From Castanea sativa (lineage: Eukaryota; Streptophyta; Magnoliopsida; Fagales; Fagaceae), in contig NC_134013.1 of assembly GCF_040712315.1 (NCBI RefSeq), positions 82,094,001 through 82,158,000 of the forward strand: DNA of 64,000 nucleotides. The letters run 5' to 3'. The notes under the pieces were generated by a model. That model saw only the letters and a list, made by a program, of their open reading frames with translations, searched no databases and was not told the DNA's origin. The position numbers and the translations under genes were made by a program. Below, piece by piece: positions 24,601-36,074 of the stretch; within the stretch, counting starts at the first letter, position 1, and the number at the start of each line of letters is the position of its first letter.

Positions 24601-27600
24601 GGAAGGATGGAATGTTTTTTTTTAATTAGCTAAGAAAGTGAAATGACAGGAACATTATACTTGAACATAAAATTGAAAGGCTAAATTTAAACTTACTTAA
24701 TTATGTACAAAGGAGACTTGTTCGAAGTACGCCTTTACATGGTTCAATGTAGTCAAATTTTGCAGAGGTTTTTTCACCACAACGGCCTCATTGGTTTCCC
24801 AAAATAGGGAAATGAGCTGCACCAGTGCATTGGGGGTGCATGGGGGGTGCCGAGCTGCACCAGACTCAGTTTTTTGACTCAGTTCTACAGTTCTACTGAT
24901 TTTGTCAGTTGACTCAGTTACAAAACAGAAGTCCAGAAAATTACAACCTCACAAATATCACCAGAAATATAGTGGTGTGAAAAACTGAGGAAACAAAAAC
25001 GGAGGACTCACTGCCAAAAATGGCTTTTATGGGTGGCAATGTTGGAAACAATCAATGATAGCAAAGCAACGATGACTGTGCACAGCATCACCACAACCAC
25101 AAGGCCAGATTGGCAGATCACATTTTCATCTCTCTATCTTAGTTGAGAATTGAGATCAGGTGCAAGATTTGGCAGGAGAAGGGGGACTTGGGAAAAAATA
25201 TATATGAGAAGGCCGGTCAGCGAAATTTTAGGCAGTTTTCTTGATCTCTTGCCAACCACTGCATCGACCTAGTTGGTTTTGGCAAATTTGTGACTGATCA
25301 CCACCACCGACTCGTCGGAAACTTTTGTTTGCCGATCAGTTTGGTTCTGCAAGAAGATCAATGCCGGTTGGTGTATTTGGTGACCTGAAGGTCCTGAACA
25401 GCTCTAGTAAAGTACTAAAAATGTATGGACAAAGGTAGGACAGCAACCAGTAGAGCCTACTGCATATGCACATGGTAGCTTTCTCCAAGTGAACCCACAC
25501 ATGAAAAATCAATAACCAAGGATCATCAGAGGCATCAATCTAGATTATTTTGTGCCTAGATCACAATAACATCTCTATAAAAAATGTTACAGCAAACATC
25601 CGTAGCTGCAGTGATCTAGTAATATAATCTACCTAATCAATGACTATGATGCCCCTTTAGGACTGACTTTTAAAGTGATGTTCCAAAGTAGAAGGGCTAC
25701 CAGATGCATATTTATCAAGCCTAAATACATGTGATGCAATTCTAAATTAGAATGAGAAAAAAAAAAAAAGCTATTATTTTCCTCTAAAGCTCATTCTTTT
25801 TATCTCTCATTCATATTCAGTTTCACATCACATGTATTTAGGCTTGCTACATATGTTGCTGCTCTAGCTATCAAACTAGTTAGTTCAAACAAGAAAAGGA
25901 AAATCATATAGCTAGTTCAAGCTATCAGATTAGCAAGAACACACAAACTCAATTCCTAATTGAAAGGGAGCGAAAAACCACAAAAGTTCGTTAACAATTC
26001 TTTCGTTTCTCAAGAACAAGTTGCCATTACAACTACAGAAAACTCTTAAATAAGACAATAGGATGCTGCTCTAGCTAAAACGAGATCATAACCACTAATT
26101 CAAATCATCTGTGCAACTATCTGTCCTGCAGTTGCACACTCAAACACATACAGATAGCATGCATTAAAACATGGATACATTATGGAAATGTGCACACAAA
26201 CATGCATGCAAACACACATGTTTATGTCATGCTAGTATAATTTTATACATATTTAGATATATCTATGTACAAATTAACCAAGGAAAAAAGTAAAGAAAAA
26301 AATTATAACAAACTTCCAATGAATATATCCCCTAGGTACACATTTGTTTGCATTTATTGGCCTCAATGCTTTTGAAGTGGAGGCCTTTTACAATTAAGTT
26401 TGAAAAGAGTGTTTGTCAACCTAGAGCAAAAGGTAATTTTGGATCCATTTATTTGACAAGAACCTCATTATGTATAAGTGAAAATTTGACACCTTTCTTT
26501 TATACAACCTAAATCTAGCAATATTTTCCTAATATTAGGAAAAGCTTTACGTCACAGCTACATTGACAAACTTTATAACTTCAAGAGTTGAATATAGCAA
26601 TTTCAAATTGGACAAAAGTTTTCTCCATACCAATTTGGAGGAATTTCCTCTAATCCATTACATGGTGATTCATAAAATCGCACACATTATTTAAATAAGT
26701 CACACAACTCACTTAATTATTCATGTGACTAAAAGTATATGTGGATGGTTTTATCAATTGCCACATGGTGGGTTAGAGGAAAACTTTTTCCTTTCAATTT
26801 AAGATCCCCAAGAGTTCTGAGAGTAACTACACCATAAAGTTTATAAAATCATATCCATTCACTTTGAATGGTTGGATCGAATTTTGATACATTATCAATA
26901 ATTTAAATAAATACCAAAATGGAATAGTTAAAGTTTATTTAAACTTTTGATGAAGTGTCAAAATCCAATCTTTCAAAAATGAATGGATATGATTTTAGGA
27001 ACTCCAAGGTGGAGTCACAAAGGAACTCTGGAGGATCTCAACCCTAGTAGTTTCACCAAAACTATTTGAAAACACATTGAGACAGCATATAACATAACAT
27101 CAACAATAAGGTGAGATGTAAGATTGGTAACTAACCAGTACAATCAACTTATCCTTGTTGGTCTCCAATGGGGGCCTGACATCGACTCGCATAGCTTCCG
27201 GTAACCTCGGCAGTGGCAGCATTGGAAACATATCGAATGTGTTGATACAACTGGGAAATGCAAAGCCACCATCAAATGTGTGCATTGACAGTCCATACTC
27301 GAAAGAAATCCTGCCCTCGGCTGAGAGCCTCCGCAATGCCATCTCTCGCTCTATCATCAGCTCCCTCCTCACCTCCGCTTCGAGCAGTCTACGCCGAGTT
27401 ATCTCGGCTGCAATTATTTCCTCCCTAATCCGTGCCTTCTCCAGCTCACGCTGTACTATTGCTTCACGGGTGTCATTAGGGTTTTGAATTTGCTCCAAGT
27501 TTGGTCTCGGACTGGTGGTTGAAAATCCAGCTGATACTGATATAGGATTTGCCAAAAAAATTCAGTCAATTACATTAAGGAGAAAGTTGTGCTCTGTTTG

Positions 27601-28276
27601 CTAAGAAAGTTATGCTTTCAGTAACTGGGCCTAATCAACATTTTATAAATTTCCTTTCCTTTCTTTTCCTTGGTTTTCTTAGCAGACAAACAGAAGAGAC
27701 AAGCATTATATATATACATACATATATATATATATATATATAAAAGAAAACAAAAAAGATCATTTTATAGTAAAAAGGCTCTCTGAAAGCTTTATAAAAT
27801 TAGCTAAAAATAAAATCATTCAATCACATGCAAGAGAAAGTTATACTCTGTTAGCTAAAAAGTTATGCTTTTTCAGTAATTGAACCTCATCTAAATTTCA
27901 GGTATTTAAGTTCCTTTATTTTCCTAGGTTTTCTTAGCAACCAAACGGAAAGAGAGAAGCACTTGATAAATCTTTCATAATAAACCCAAAAAAAAAAAAA
28001 AACAGTTACATTCACAGGGAAAAGCAATTCTGAAGCTCAAACTTGGAAAAATATTCTTTTTATCATTATTTGTTTTGGGATATTGAAATATAAAACAGAA
28101 AAAAAAAGAAAGAAAGAAAAAAAAAGAAGAAGATAAAGGTATAGAGGAGGAATAGATAGAGAAAAGAAGAGACCTCTCAAAGCTTGCTTGGAGACGTAGT
28201 TGAAAGTGGAAGGAGCGGTGGGACGCGGTGGTGGTGGTGGTGGTCGGTCATCAACAGCTCTAAACTTGAACTCCAT
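16849..28276 (-). CDS. U1-type (JAZ/zf-met-like) C2H2 zinc-finger protein, copy A (three exons, 436 aa)
   Basis: Exon 1 is 28276-28174 (MEFKFRAVDDRPPPPPP..., residues 1-34). Exon 2 is 27536-27136 (residues 35-168). Exon 3 is 17655-16849 (residues 169-436, ending VIVIVDAD). Splice sites are GT/AG and phases join cleanly; an alternative exon 2 acceptor 6 bases downstream also keeps frame. Exon 2 encodes a charged helix rich in E and R (about residues 55-105). Exon 3 carries two fingers of the form C-x2-C-x12-H-x5-H: C208, C211, H224, H230, and C346, C349, H362, H368. Each ends in G(R/K)KH(K/R)A, the U1-like fold known in proteins that bind double-stranded RNA or RNA-DNA hybrids. The linker is Ser/Thr/Lys-rich and probably disordered. 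Intron 2 is about 9.5 kb and full of old transposons shared with copy B. A nuclear RNA-binding role is inferred; I know no assigned function. Confidence 0.82.
18003..18085. mobile_element. RTE/SINE-type 3'-end remnant
   Basis: Contains aagccttagtcccaaaattttgggaccggctatgaattc-like sequence, a motif common at the 3' ends of plant RTE LINEs and their SINEs. At the corresponding site copy B instead carries the 1 kb element at 38402-39464. It lies in intron 2 of zinc-finger gene A. Confidence 0.45.
19430..22150 (-). mobile_element. Decayed LINE block in copy A: L1 fragment joined to RTE-type LINE
   Basis: About 19430-19690 is a short L1-type remnant with sequence related to the L1 block at 40806-41690. 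About 19690-22150 reads on the minus strand as an RTE-clade LINE. Near 19747-19870 is a reverse-transcriptase segment (FPMTLGLHQ-SSLSQYFFALVMDKLT), and near 21700-21790 an endonuclease segment (NTWFRKRESHLIIFKSGT). Frameshifts and stops are frequent. The same block occurs in copy B at 41690-43860, so it predates the duplication. A hAT-like element (19878-20481) is nested in it. Confidence 0.7.
19878..20481. mobile_element. hAT-like non-autonomous element, specific to copy A
   Basis: An exact 8-bp duplication CTCATTTG flanks the insertion (19870-19877 and 20482-20489). The terminal repeats are CTATGAGCACGGGTGCG and (reverse complement of the right) CTGGGAAGCACGGGTGCG. Copy B has a single CTCATTTG and no insert (about 41970), a clean empty site. 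The left end carries a short (GCGGGA)n run, which creates a spurious proline-alanine frame. The interior includes an unusually GC-rich block at 20330-20470. No transposase is present. Confidence 0.85.
22185..22557. mobile_element. MITE shared by both duplicate copies (copy A)
   Basis: Ends are CTATGGTTGGCTGGG and, as reverse complement of the right, CTATGTTTGGTTGGGG. The purine-rich left half pairs loosely with the pyrimidine-rich right half. The equivalent in copy B is at 43876-44239, so insertion predates the duplication. Confidence 0.6.
23952..24072 (-). mobile_element. 121-bp L1 3'-end insertion, specific to copy A
   Basis: Flanked by aaggatttc (23943-23951) and aaggaattc (24073-24081), a 9-bp duplication with one mismatch. 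On the minus strand the insert ends with an AATAAAA signal and an A-rich tail. Copy B has a single aaggatttc at about 47332-47340 followed directly by aaatcataaatc: an empty site. The sequence matches the 3' end of the L1 block at 40820-40900. Confidence 0.75.
25716..25846. mobile_element. Hairpin MITE with perfect 21-bp terminal repeats
   Basis: caagcctaaatacatgtgat(g) at 25716-25736 is exactly inverted at 25826-25846, and inner sequence also pairs partly. The duplicate at 54379-54507 keeps the same perfect 21-bp ends. Confidence 0.65.
26802..27038. mobile_element. MITE just downstream of exon 2 of zinc-finger gene A
   Basis: Ends are AGATCCCCAAGAGTTC and its loose complement GAACTCTGGAGGATCT. 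Inner arms (aaaatcatatccattcac and gaatggatatgatttt) fold back strongly. It begins about 100 bp into the 9.5 kb intron. The same element is near 55480-55715 in copy B. Confidence 0.55.
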
Positions 28277-29009
28277 CACAGACACAGATCTACACACTCT
28301 GAGAGAGAGAATTTGAAATTTTGAGAGTGTGGGTAGTACTGGAATCAATGAAGGATGTGTGACTGTGAGTACAGGAGCGGGGAAGATAAAGTAGGCGCGT
28401 GACTGGAGATGCCAAGGATGTGCGTGGTGGGAAGGTTAAAAAGTTGGGTCAAAGAGAGAGAGAAAGAGAGTGGCGTATCTTCGTGCATATGTATGAAATT
28501 GTGAAAATAAGGTGTCGTGTCGGAAGTCAAATCTGTACTCTTGGGTATTTGTGTGTGAGTGTCCCAAGTCCCAACCCGGGAACTAGTTTGAGTTCTAGTG
28601 GGTGCGTCCACACCACAGAGAAGCGTGATAACAAATTCCGCCACTTATTCACGAGTCTCACGTGTGCCCCCTCTACCTCATCTTACTTGCATTTTTTTTT
28701 TTTTTTTTGATTGTCCCTCGTCTTACTTGTATACTTCATACTAGTAAACTCACTTGAATTTGAATTTGATAAAAATGTTACAAAAACCCTCACCTGTACA
28801 TCTCATAACCATGAATAGGATTGCACAGAAGTTATTTCCCACCAACATTCCAATCGGGTTTCACATAGCTCAAATTGCTAAAGGAGGCGGTTGATAGGGG
28901 CGAAGGTGGTGATTGATGTAATCCTTTTCAATGTCGGTCAGCTAGTATGTCAATCATATGTTTTGGATCTCAACAATCATCAAACCGATTGTCAACCTTA
29001 TATATATAA

Positions 29010-29871
29010 GAGCATCCACATCAGTGTATCTAAAATCATGTATAATGTAAAAATTTTTTTCAATTTTACACATTTTGAGCTACATCAGTGTATCTAAAAC
29101 TGGATAAAATAGTGTAAAACCATCCCCGAGCTACAGTACCGTGTATATTTACACGGTTACTGTAGCTCGTTTATACAATATTTTATCATTTCTCCTTCGC
29201 TCCTTTTTTTCTCTCTCTGATCCGTTTTCAACAGACTCATTCTCTCATCTTTTTCTCAACACAGAATATACAGAGATATACTTTATTAAAAAAAAAAAAA
29301 CACAGACATACACAAACAAACATGGATCGGTGCTTGACTGGTCAGAGCTCGTGGGTCTTGCCGTGGATCGGAGCTCGCGGACGCTGGATCGGAGCTGGCA
29401 GATCGGCGATCAGAGCTGGCGGATCGCGATCGGAGCTGGCGGATCGCTATCGGAGCTCGCGGATCGGCTATCGGAGCTCGCGGATCGCAATCGGAGCTCG
29501 CAGATCGGCAATCGGAGCTCGCGAATGGCGATCGGAGCTCGCAGATCGCGATCGGAGCTCGCAGATGGTGATCTGAGCTGGGATCAGAGAAGGAGTTGAT
29601 GGAGAGGGAGAGGGAGAGGGAGAGTCTGAGAGATGAGTTGAGAGAGAGAGAGCAAAAGTGAGAAATGAGCTGGGAGTGAGAGAGAGCGGAATTTAAGAGG
29701 TAGTTGGGTTTAATAATAAAATATTAAAGAAAATTAATTATTTAATTAAAAAGGGTGGTAGGATAGATGAACTGATATGGTGGTTTTGTAAAATTAAATG
29801 TGTAAAATAGAAAAAGTGAGTTTTTAGTGTAAAAGTGAATGTGTAAAATGGAGGAGCTGGTGTGGATGCTC
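29010..29871. mobile_element. Harbinger/Tourist-type non-autonomous DNA transposon, copy 2
   Basis: Ends are GAGCATCCACATCAG and (reverse complement of the right) GAGCATCCACACCAGC, with TAA on both sides (29007-29009 and 29872-29874). It shares with the element at 5136-6125 the palindrome CTACAGTACCGTGTA...TACACGGTTACTGTAG (29131-29166), the terminal tgtgtaaaatgg-like sequence and the plan of a central minisatellite. Here the unit is about ggatcggagctcgcagatcg, repeated roughly ten times at 29370-29580. Copy B lacks it (about 63558), so it inserted into A after the duplication or was lost from B. Confidence 0.85.
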
Positions 29872-30950
29872 TAACTATATATTTTACAAAATACTTTAAA
29901 AAATACCCAAAAACCAAGTTCAAATTTGTGTTACGAAATTTCCACACCAACCCAAGTCAAATTTGAGACTTCCTCCCTCACACCCACAACAAAACCAACT
30001 ACCATTTCATATGTTGTCTTCGATCTTCAAGCAAAAGTTGGAGTCGTCATATCTTCCACTATTTCTTCCTTTGCCTACCCTTTTTCTTAGATTCAATTAC
30101 TTGGATCGAGCCCAAAAAACTCGCTCAACCAAGACCAACAAATCGACACCTAATAGGGTTGATCAGTACGGTTCAAGCCTAACTAACTAGAATGGTTCAA
30201 CTACATAAACCCAAAAAAATCTAACCATTTTAACCAATGAACAATGCTAATTATGACCATAGCAAGCAAAGTAAAAGATATTTGAATTATACAAAAAAAG
30301 GGATTAAAAAAGAAGAAGAAAAAAAGTAGAGATTGAGTACAATGCCTTAAGTGCATTGGACCAGTTGCAATAATACACATAATCAAAAGTGAGCACATGT
30401 CATCATCAAAATGAATCTAGTATATTGGAGTGCACTAGACTCAAGTCAAGTCAAGTCCTCAAATCAAAATCCTAGAGATTTCAACCCTTCACAAGATTTT
30501 ATCTTACACACTGTCGCTCTTTATTATCAACCTTGAAATTAAAACGGATTGGCACCAATATTGGATGTTATAGTGGATGGTTTCCCATGAACTCATGAAT
30601 AACAAGATTAGAAGAAGATAAGGAGGAAGAGTCAAATGAGGTTGCCCAAGCCTACTCGCATAGCCTTTTCACTTCCAATTTGATCCGGTAATCGAGATCG
30701 CAATGGCAAGATATAAGGATTGACTGATTTGTAAGATCGTGAGTTCTATTATGGTAACTATTGTACCAAGAATATCTTAAAAGGAAACACATTGAATTCA
30801 AAAGGAATGCATATTTCATTGTTCATTAATCCATAAAAATATAATTTTACAACAACCTTCTCCAATACAATGTAATTTGGGATGGGGCAGGGGCGCCCGA
30901 TGCCAGACAAAATTGTCACCTCAATGTACTTATGCTAATAAGTATTACAC

Positions 30951-31355
30951 TAGGAACAAAGTTTAGTTACAAAATTAGTTGTAACCTAAGGCTACAACCT
31001 TACTTAATATTTTTTTATTAGATATGAATTTTGGTAAATCTACTGTTGGATTAGTTATTCTTTATATGTCCCCATACTTGTAAAATTTCTAAAAAAATTA
31101 AAAATCAATATTTATGTCATCCATAAATTGTTTAAATTGCAAGTTTTTGTAATTTAAAATTATGCATAAAATATAAAATTGTAAATTATATAGTAAATAA
31201 CATCCGATTAACACAAAAGTTGACATATGTATTAAGAGTGTAAAAAAAATGCAACTCACCAGTTAGATTTTCAAAATATGCAAAAATGTTTATTTTATTG
31301 AGTAAGATTATATCCTTATACTATAACTAATTTTGTAACTAAACTTTATCCTTAC
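30951..31355. mobile_element. TIR MITE with long terminal repeats
   Basis: The left end has aaagtttagttacaaaatta (from about 30958) and the right end carries its reverse complement, taattttgtaactaaacttt (about 31326-31345), so the arms exceed 25 bp. The interior is AT-rich without a frame. Its right end abuts the poly(T) of the LINE at 31357. Confidence 0.7.
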
Positions 31356-31356
31356 A

Positions 31357-32340
31357 TTTTTTTTTTTTTGTTGCTGAATAAGTACTTTATTGCTCAATCC
31401 GAAGGAGGGGAGAAACAAAAGAACTAGACCAAATTCCATCTCTATCCAAAGCCTACAAAATTGAAGAAGACAGAATTGAGATGGAAACTGGCCCAGTCCA
31501 ATTTACAAGAGCTACCCAATGCGCCAAAAGATGGGCAGAGACATTGCCTTTTCTACAAACAAAAGAAAATGTTACATTTTAAAAGTACTTTACATAATAA
31601 AAAATATCATCACATAAATTTTTAATACTCCAGTGGAGATCCACACCAGCATTACGAATAGACTCAATAACATTCCAAGCATCTCCCTCTAGAATAATGT
31701 TCTCATAGCCTTCACTAGCAACAAGCCTAATGACACTTCATGCTGTTCTAGCTTCCCCCACCAAAGGACTAATAGGAACAAACTGGTCAGACCAAGCTTT
31801 CAAGGGATTACCCATAGAATCTCTACTTACCACTGCTATTGTGGTTTTTTCCTCCCTTATTGCAGCATCAAAGTTTAGTTTAATCCAACTAGAAGGAGGC
31901 AGTGACCAAGACACATCTTTATTCGGCCTTATGGATTGCTCATTCCAAGCTTGCTTGTGTTCTTGAAAAACTCTTAGGATCTGTCTAGCAAGCTCTGTTG
32001 GATTACTCTTATTCCCTTCCATTCTAGCTTTATTTCTGCCCCACCATAATTGGTCACAAAATATTGCTGCATACAGCTGAAAATCCTTGGCCAATTCATC
32101 ATCTAGACCAAGTTTAGAGCTTGGGTATAGAATAGATTTAATCCAGTCCACAATCGAAATATTTGCTAAATTGTGGGCAACTAGAGGCCAGGGAGCCATA
32201 AGCCAAATCTGGGCAGCCCACTCACAATGCAGAAAAAGATGCTCCCATGTTTCATTGGCATTATTACATAAAGGGCAGTCCAAAGAATGAAGGGGAAAAC
32301 GGTTATTAAGGATAGAGCAAGTAGGGAGGAACTAAGTGTA
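31357..32340 (-). mobile_element. 5'-truncated L1 LINE: zf-RVT plus RNase H domain
   Basis: The minus-strand frame 32283-31738 starts MDCPLCNNANETWEHLFLHC, a zinc-binding zf-RVT motif (C-x2-C...H-x4-C). It then runs into WIKLNFDAAIREE, the start of the RVT_3 RNase H domain typical of plant L1-derived proteins. The frame continues with substitutions toward 31380, where an AATAAAG signal precedes an A-tail (seen as T11 at about 31359-31370 on the plus strand). It is cut off at the 5' side near 32340. It lies just downstream of the eIFiso4G-like gene. Confidence 0.8.
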
Positions 32341-32801
32341 ACCATATATTACACCTTTAGAATTGCTTATTTTATTTTATTTTGAATATGAGTTAAACTC
32401 AAGTTAATTACCAAACTAAATATATAAAATGTTTAAGCTTGATTCATTTTTTTGACGGAACAAGTTTGAGCTTGTTTATGAGCTACATAATTAACTTATT
32501 ATTTTTTCATATAAAATGAACACTACAACTACATTTTTTTTATCACTCCACAAACCTATACTAATAATTTATAAAAATTAAATTCATCAACCTTATATTA
32601 TTAAAAATTATATACAATTTTTTACCACAAATTAAACTATCTGTATTATCTATAAATAACAATTAATAAGTTGATAGTTTATCAACCTATTATAAACTTA
32701 CAGTTTACACAGTTCAATCTTAAGTTTACACACTTCAAGCTTGGTATAACATCTCGAGTCATTTAGCATTCTGCTAAATATCATTCATCATCAGATGCTT
32801 G

Positions 32802-35800
32802 TTATTCCAAAACACTCTGTCCAGAAGTGGAATTAGCAATCCGCACTGCTGCACCAGATATAGTTTTTTGCAACCGCTCATCTTCCACCTTCATAACCAC
32901 CTTATTCACCACCGTAAAATCCAAGACCCCAGCCAAAACTAGTTTCCCAATAATTTTACCAAAACCATTTGGTGCTTTGGGTACGTCAAGACTAACATCA
33001 TCCAACATTGAGCCATAAAGTAAACACCCAAGCTCTATGTCTCCATCTGCAAGAACTTTCTCAGCAAACAAATACTCAAGAAGCTTCGCAACTGGTTCAG
33101 AACATGGTGGACTTTTCTCCAGTCCAAGGGAAATAGCTTCCTTGACGACCTCGGGGTGGTAAGCTGGAGAATTTAGTTCCTTCACACACTTAAGCGCTTT
33201 GTCCAAAAGCCTGACAATGAAATATTCCTCAACAAGAGAGACTGTTTTTCTCTGAAGACTATTCAACCTGGCAATTGTTTTGGTCACGGGGAGGAAGCCA
33301 CCTGGGCTGCTATCCCCTAGATTCTGTGATTCTGAGTATTTTTCAGTGATATTTTTGGCTTTTACCTGCAAAAAATAAACAGAAAAGGGATAGTTACACA
33401 TTTACAAATCAGTACAACAAGAAGCAAATCGAAAGTTTATGGACACAACTTTTGTATAAGAAATTAGCTATGTATACCTCTTCAGGCCTGGCAACCCAAT
33501 TGTTTGATCTCAAATCGAGCAGATAACGAATCATGAACCTCAGAAGTGGGGCCAGTTGCGTGCTGGTGCTCATATCATTCAACTGCCTAAAGTACTCATC
33601 ATTTTTACAGCGTGATGTTGGGCTCTCATCAAACTGCTTACCAACAGTGATTAATAACTGGCATAAGGCTTTAACATTTTCATTGGGTTGAAACTTGCTA
33701 TCAGCTGGTCCAAGAAGCTCCTGTTCACGTACACAAGTAACCACGAGCCATATAAATAACAATCAATATATTTACAATATATTTGAACAATATATGGCAC
33801 AAGCCTATTGTATAGAAAAATATTACATTTAGAAAGAAAATAAAGAAGGCAAAGAGAAAACACATAATGGATTTAACATGGTTCAGCCTACATCCATGAC
33901 AATTTTTTTAACAATTACATTTTTAATATATATTTGTTGGCTTGATGATAATGAGCAATCAACATGAAGTAAGTTGAAATTTTATCTTATCTATAAAGTT
34001 TATATTAAAAAATGTATATATAGTAAACTCTTGAAAATTCTATCTTATCATAAAATAAAATTCATCCTTTATCAAATTCCATAATGGAACCTTAAAATTT
34101 TCATTTTACCAATTCGGACAATTCTTTTTTGACGGTACCATTGGACTAATCCAAATATTTGGTTCCTATATATTTTGTAGGCCAAGTTACTAAAATGTTC
34201 CTGCCCCCCGGTTTAGACGTCTTAATGGACTTGGATCTTGACTAATATCGGGTCCAATTATTCCAAATTCCATAATGGAACCTTAAAATTTTCATTTTAC
34301 CAATTTGGACAATTCTTTTTTGAGAGTACCATTGGACTAATCCAAATATTTGGTTCCTATATATTTTGTAGGCCATGTTACTAAAATGTTCCCCCCCACC
34401 CCCCGGTTTAGAAGTCTTAATGGACTTGGACCTTGACTAATATCGGGTCCAATTATTTCTAACAAGATAGAGGGAGTCGGAATGAGAACCTGAACAACAT
34501 GATGAACAATCCTTTCATTCATTATCTTCTGCTTCATGAGCTCTCCGATTAACTGAATGTTTCCAAGAAAACGACGCTTGAGCATTCTTTCTCTAACCCA
34601 AAGGTCCATTGTTTGCTCTGGAGCAGTCATACGCCGTATTTCTTTTGTCAGTTCGTCAACACCCTCAAATGTCTCCTGGCATTTATTCAATAGGACTCGC
34701 GTGACAGTTATGTTTCTACCACCAGGAACATCAGATGGGAAACTCGGGAGCTTTTGATTAAGATCAGAACACAGGAGAGCGTACATGGGACAATATGCAG
34801 GTTCTGTTACAGCCTTGTTATATATCAGTGAGACAGTCCCCTGTATTGCAAGTCACAGGGAAATTTTCACATAAAGGTAAACAGGAACAATGTTTCTAAA
34901 ATGTGGCATTTGGATGTGTTAATTAATGAAACATAAGAAAAAAAAAAAAGCTTAACCACTAAGGTTTCAGCTGAATTAATTGCACTGTAAACTGGGTGAT
35001 CCTGTGGCCGATCAAACTTAGCTGGGGTATGCTTGTTCAGTATCCTGCAAAGGAATAGAAATTAGTATTCAGCATCACCTGCATCTTTTATAACTAAATG
35101 CTTTAAAACCAAGGCTATGCATTTGGGTTGGGGTTTTTCTTTGGTGGGTGATGTGCAAGTCACTGATAATAAAAAGGAACTACCGTATGACATTAAACAA
35201 TGCTGTCATTAGGTTCCAGATTAATAGGTTATTATGATATACGTTATCTTTACTGTTTTGAAACAAGTGTCAAGGTCAACAGTCGCAGCTAACAAAAAGT
35301 AAAAATATAAGAATGCAACGATTCGTTTAATCATATAGGCAATAGCAAATGCATCATCAACATCAATTTTATCCTATCTAAGTAAAGGTTACTGTTAGAA
35401 TTGTGCGGTTAAATGATTAAATTTACCATATCTCAAGAGCTTTTGGGACAATTGGTAATTTAATAGTTACAATCATTTAAAACTTACCCTGTACATCGCA
35501 TCTTTTGTTAAGGACAGTACTAGTAAAGAGTCTTTACAAAAGACGATTCAAGGGATGGAGGTGGAGATTTGTTGAGTGTAATCCATGAAAGGAATAAATT
35601 TGGAGGTTTTCTAGTTAGTTTTGCAACCCCACATTAGCTAAAAGAATAATATGGAGGTGCAATATTCCTATATATTAAGAATTTAAGAGTACTGTTAATC
35701 CCACATTGATAATAATAAGGTAGAGAGGTTGGATAATCCTTATAAATAGAGTGATGGTTTAGTCTGATGGAGCATTTTTCTGACAACGTCTAGAAATTTC

Positions 35801-36074
35801 AAGATTTGGATTGTTGTTAAAACTTGAAAAGGATAACAAGGTTCAGAGTAAACAATCCATGTTAACTATTGATCTATTCATAATTTCATATAACACATGG
35901 AAATCAAAGAGTTAATCAGCACATGAGGTAAGAATCATATATCCTGCAGAAGCTGCACAACTATGATAATTTAATATATTACCTATCTGCGGCTGTTTTC
36001 AAGATACGTTCGTTTTCAGAGAGATTTTCCCTTCTAGCTGACCATGGTAAGTCAGATTTTTGTTGAGGTCCTCC
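32802..36074 (-). CDS. eIFiso4G-like MIF4G-MA3 module (five exons); probable 3' part of a zinc-finger/eIFiso4G chimera
   Basis: Exons on the minus strand: 36074-35983, 35044-34957, 34840-34490, 33720-33478 and 33365-32802 (TAA stop). All have GT/AG boundaries and compatible phases. The first exon reads PWSARRENLSENERILKT, matching the PWSARRGTLSEK region at the start of the plant eIFiso4G MIF4G domain. Exon 3 has CPMYALLCSDLNQKLP and LGNIQLIGELMKQKI; exon 4 has FMIRYLLDLRSNNWV. Exon 5 has the MA3 domain (TVSLVEEYFIVRLLDKAL..., LLYGSMLDDVSLD). In the family, MIF4G and MA3 are platforms for the helicase eIF4A. Differences from normal eIFiso4G: the linker between MIF4G and MA3 is only about 40 residues, exon 2 is strongly diverged at equal length, and no N-terminal eIF4E-binding exons are found in 36075-37666. 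The reading frame is intact despite divergence. The nearest upstream coding exon on this strand is the zinc-finger exon ending at 37667, in matching phase 0. Confidence 0.85.
34073..34458. repeat. 191-bp tandem duplication inside an intron of the eIFiso4G-like gene
   Basis: 34073-34263 and 34264-34458 are near-identical consecutive copies, both running from caaattccataatggaacc to gggtccaattatt, with a C-rich tract of different length in each. It lies between the third and fourth MIF4G/MA3 exons and does not touch the splice sites. Confidence 0.9.

Noticed and set aside
27155..27487. Plus-strand frame of 110 codons (and its duplicate at 55837-56169)
   Set aside because: Antisense shadow of exon 2 of the zinc-finger genes; the minus-strand reading has the charged helix, splice sites and conserved phase.
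29141..29599. Plus-strand frames rich in R, S, D and W
   Set aside because: Products of the internal minisatellite of a Harbinger-type element; likewise 5564-5854.
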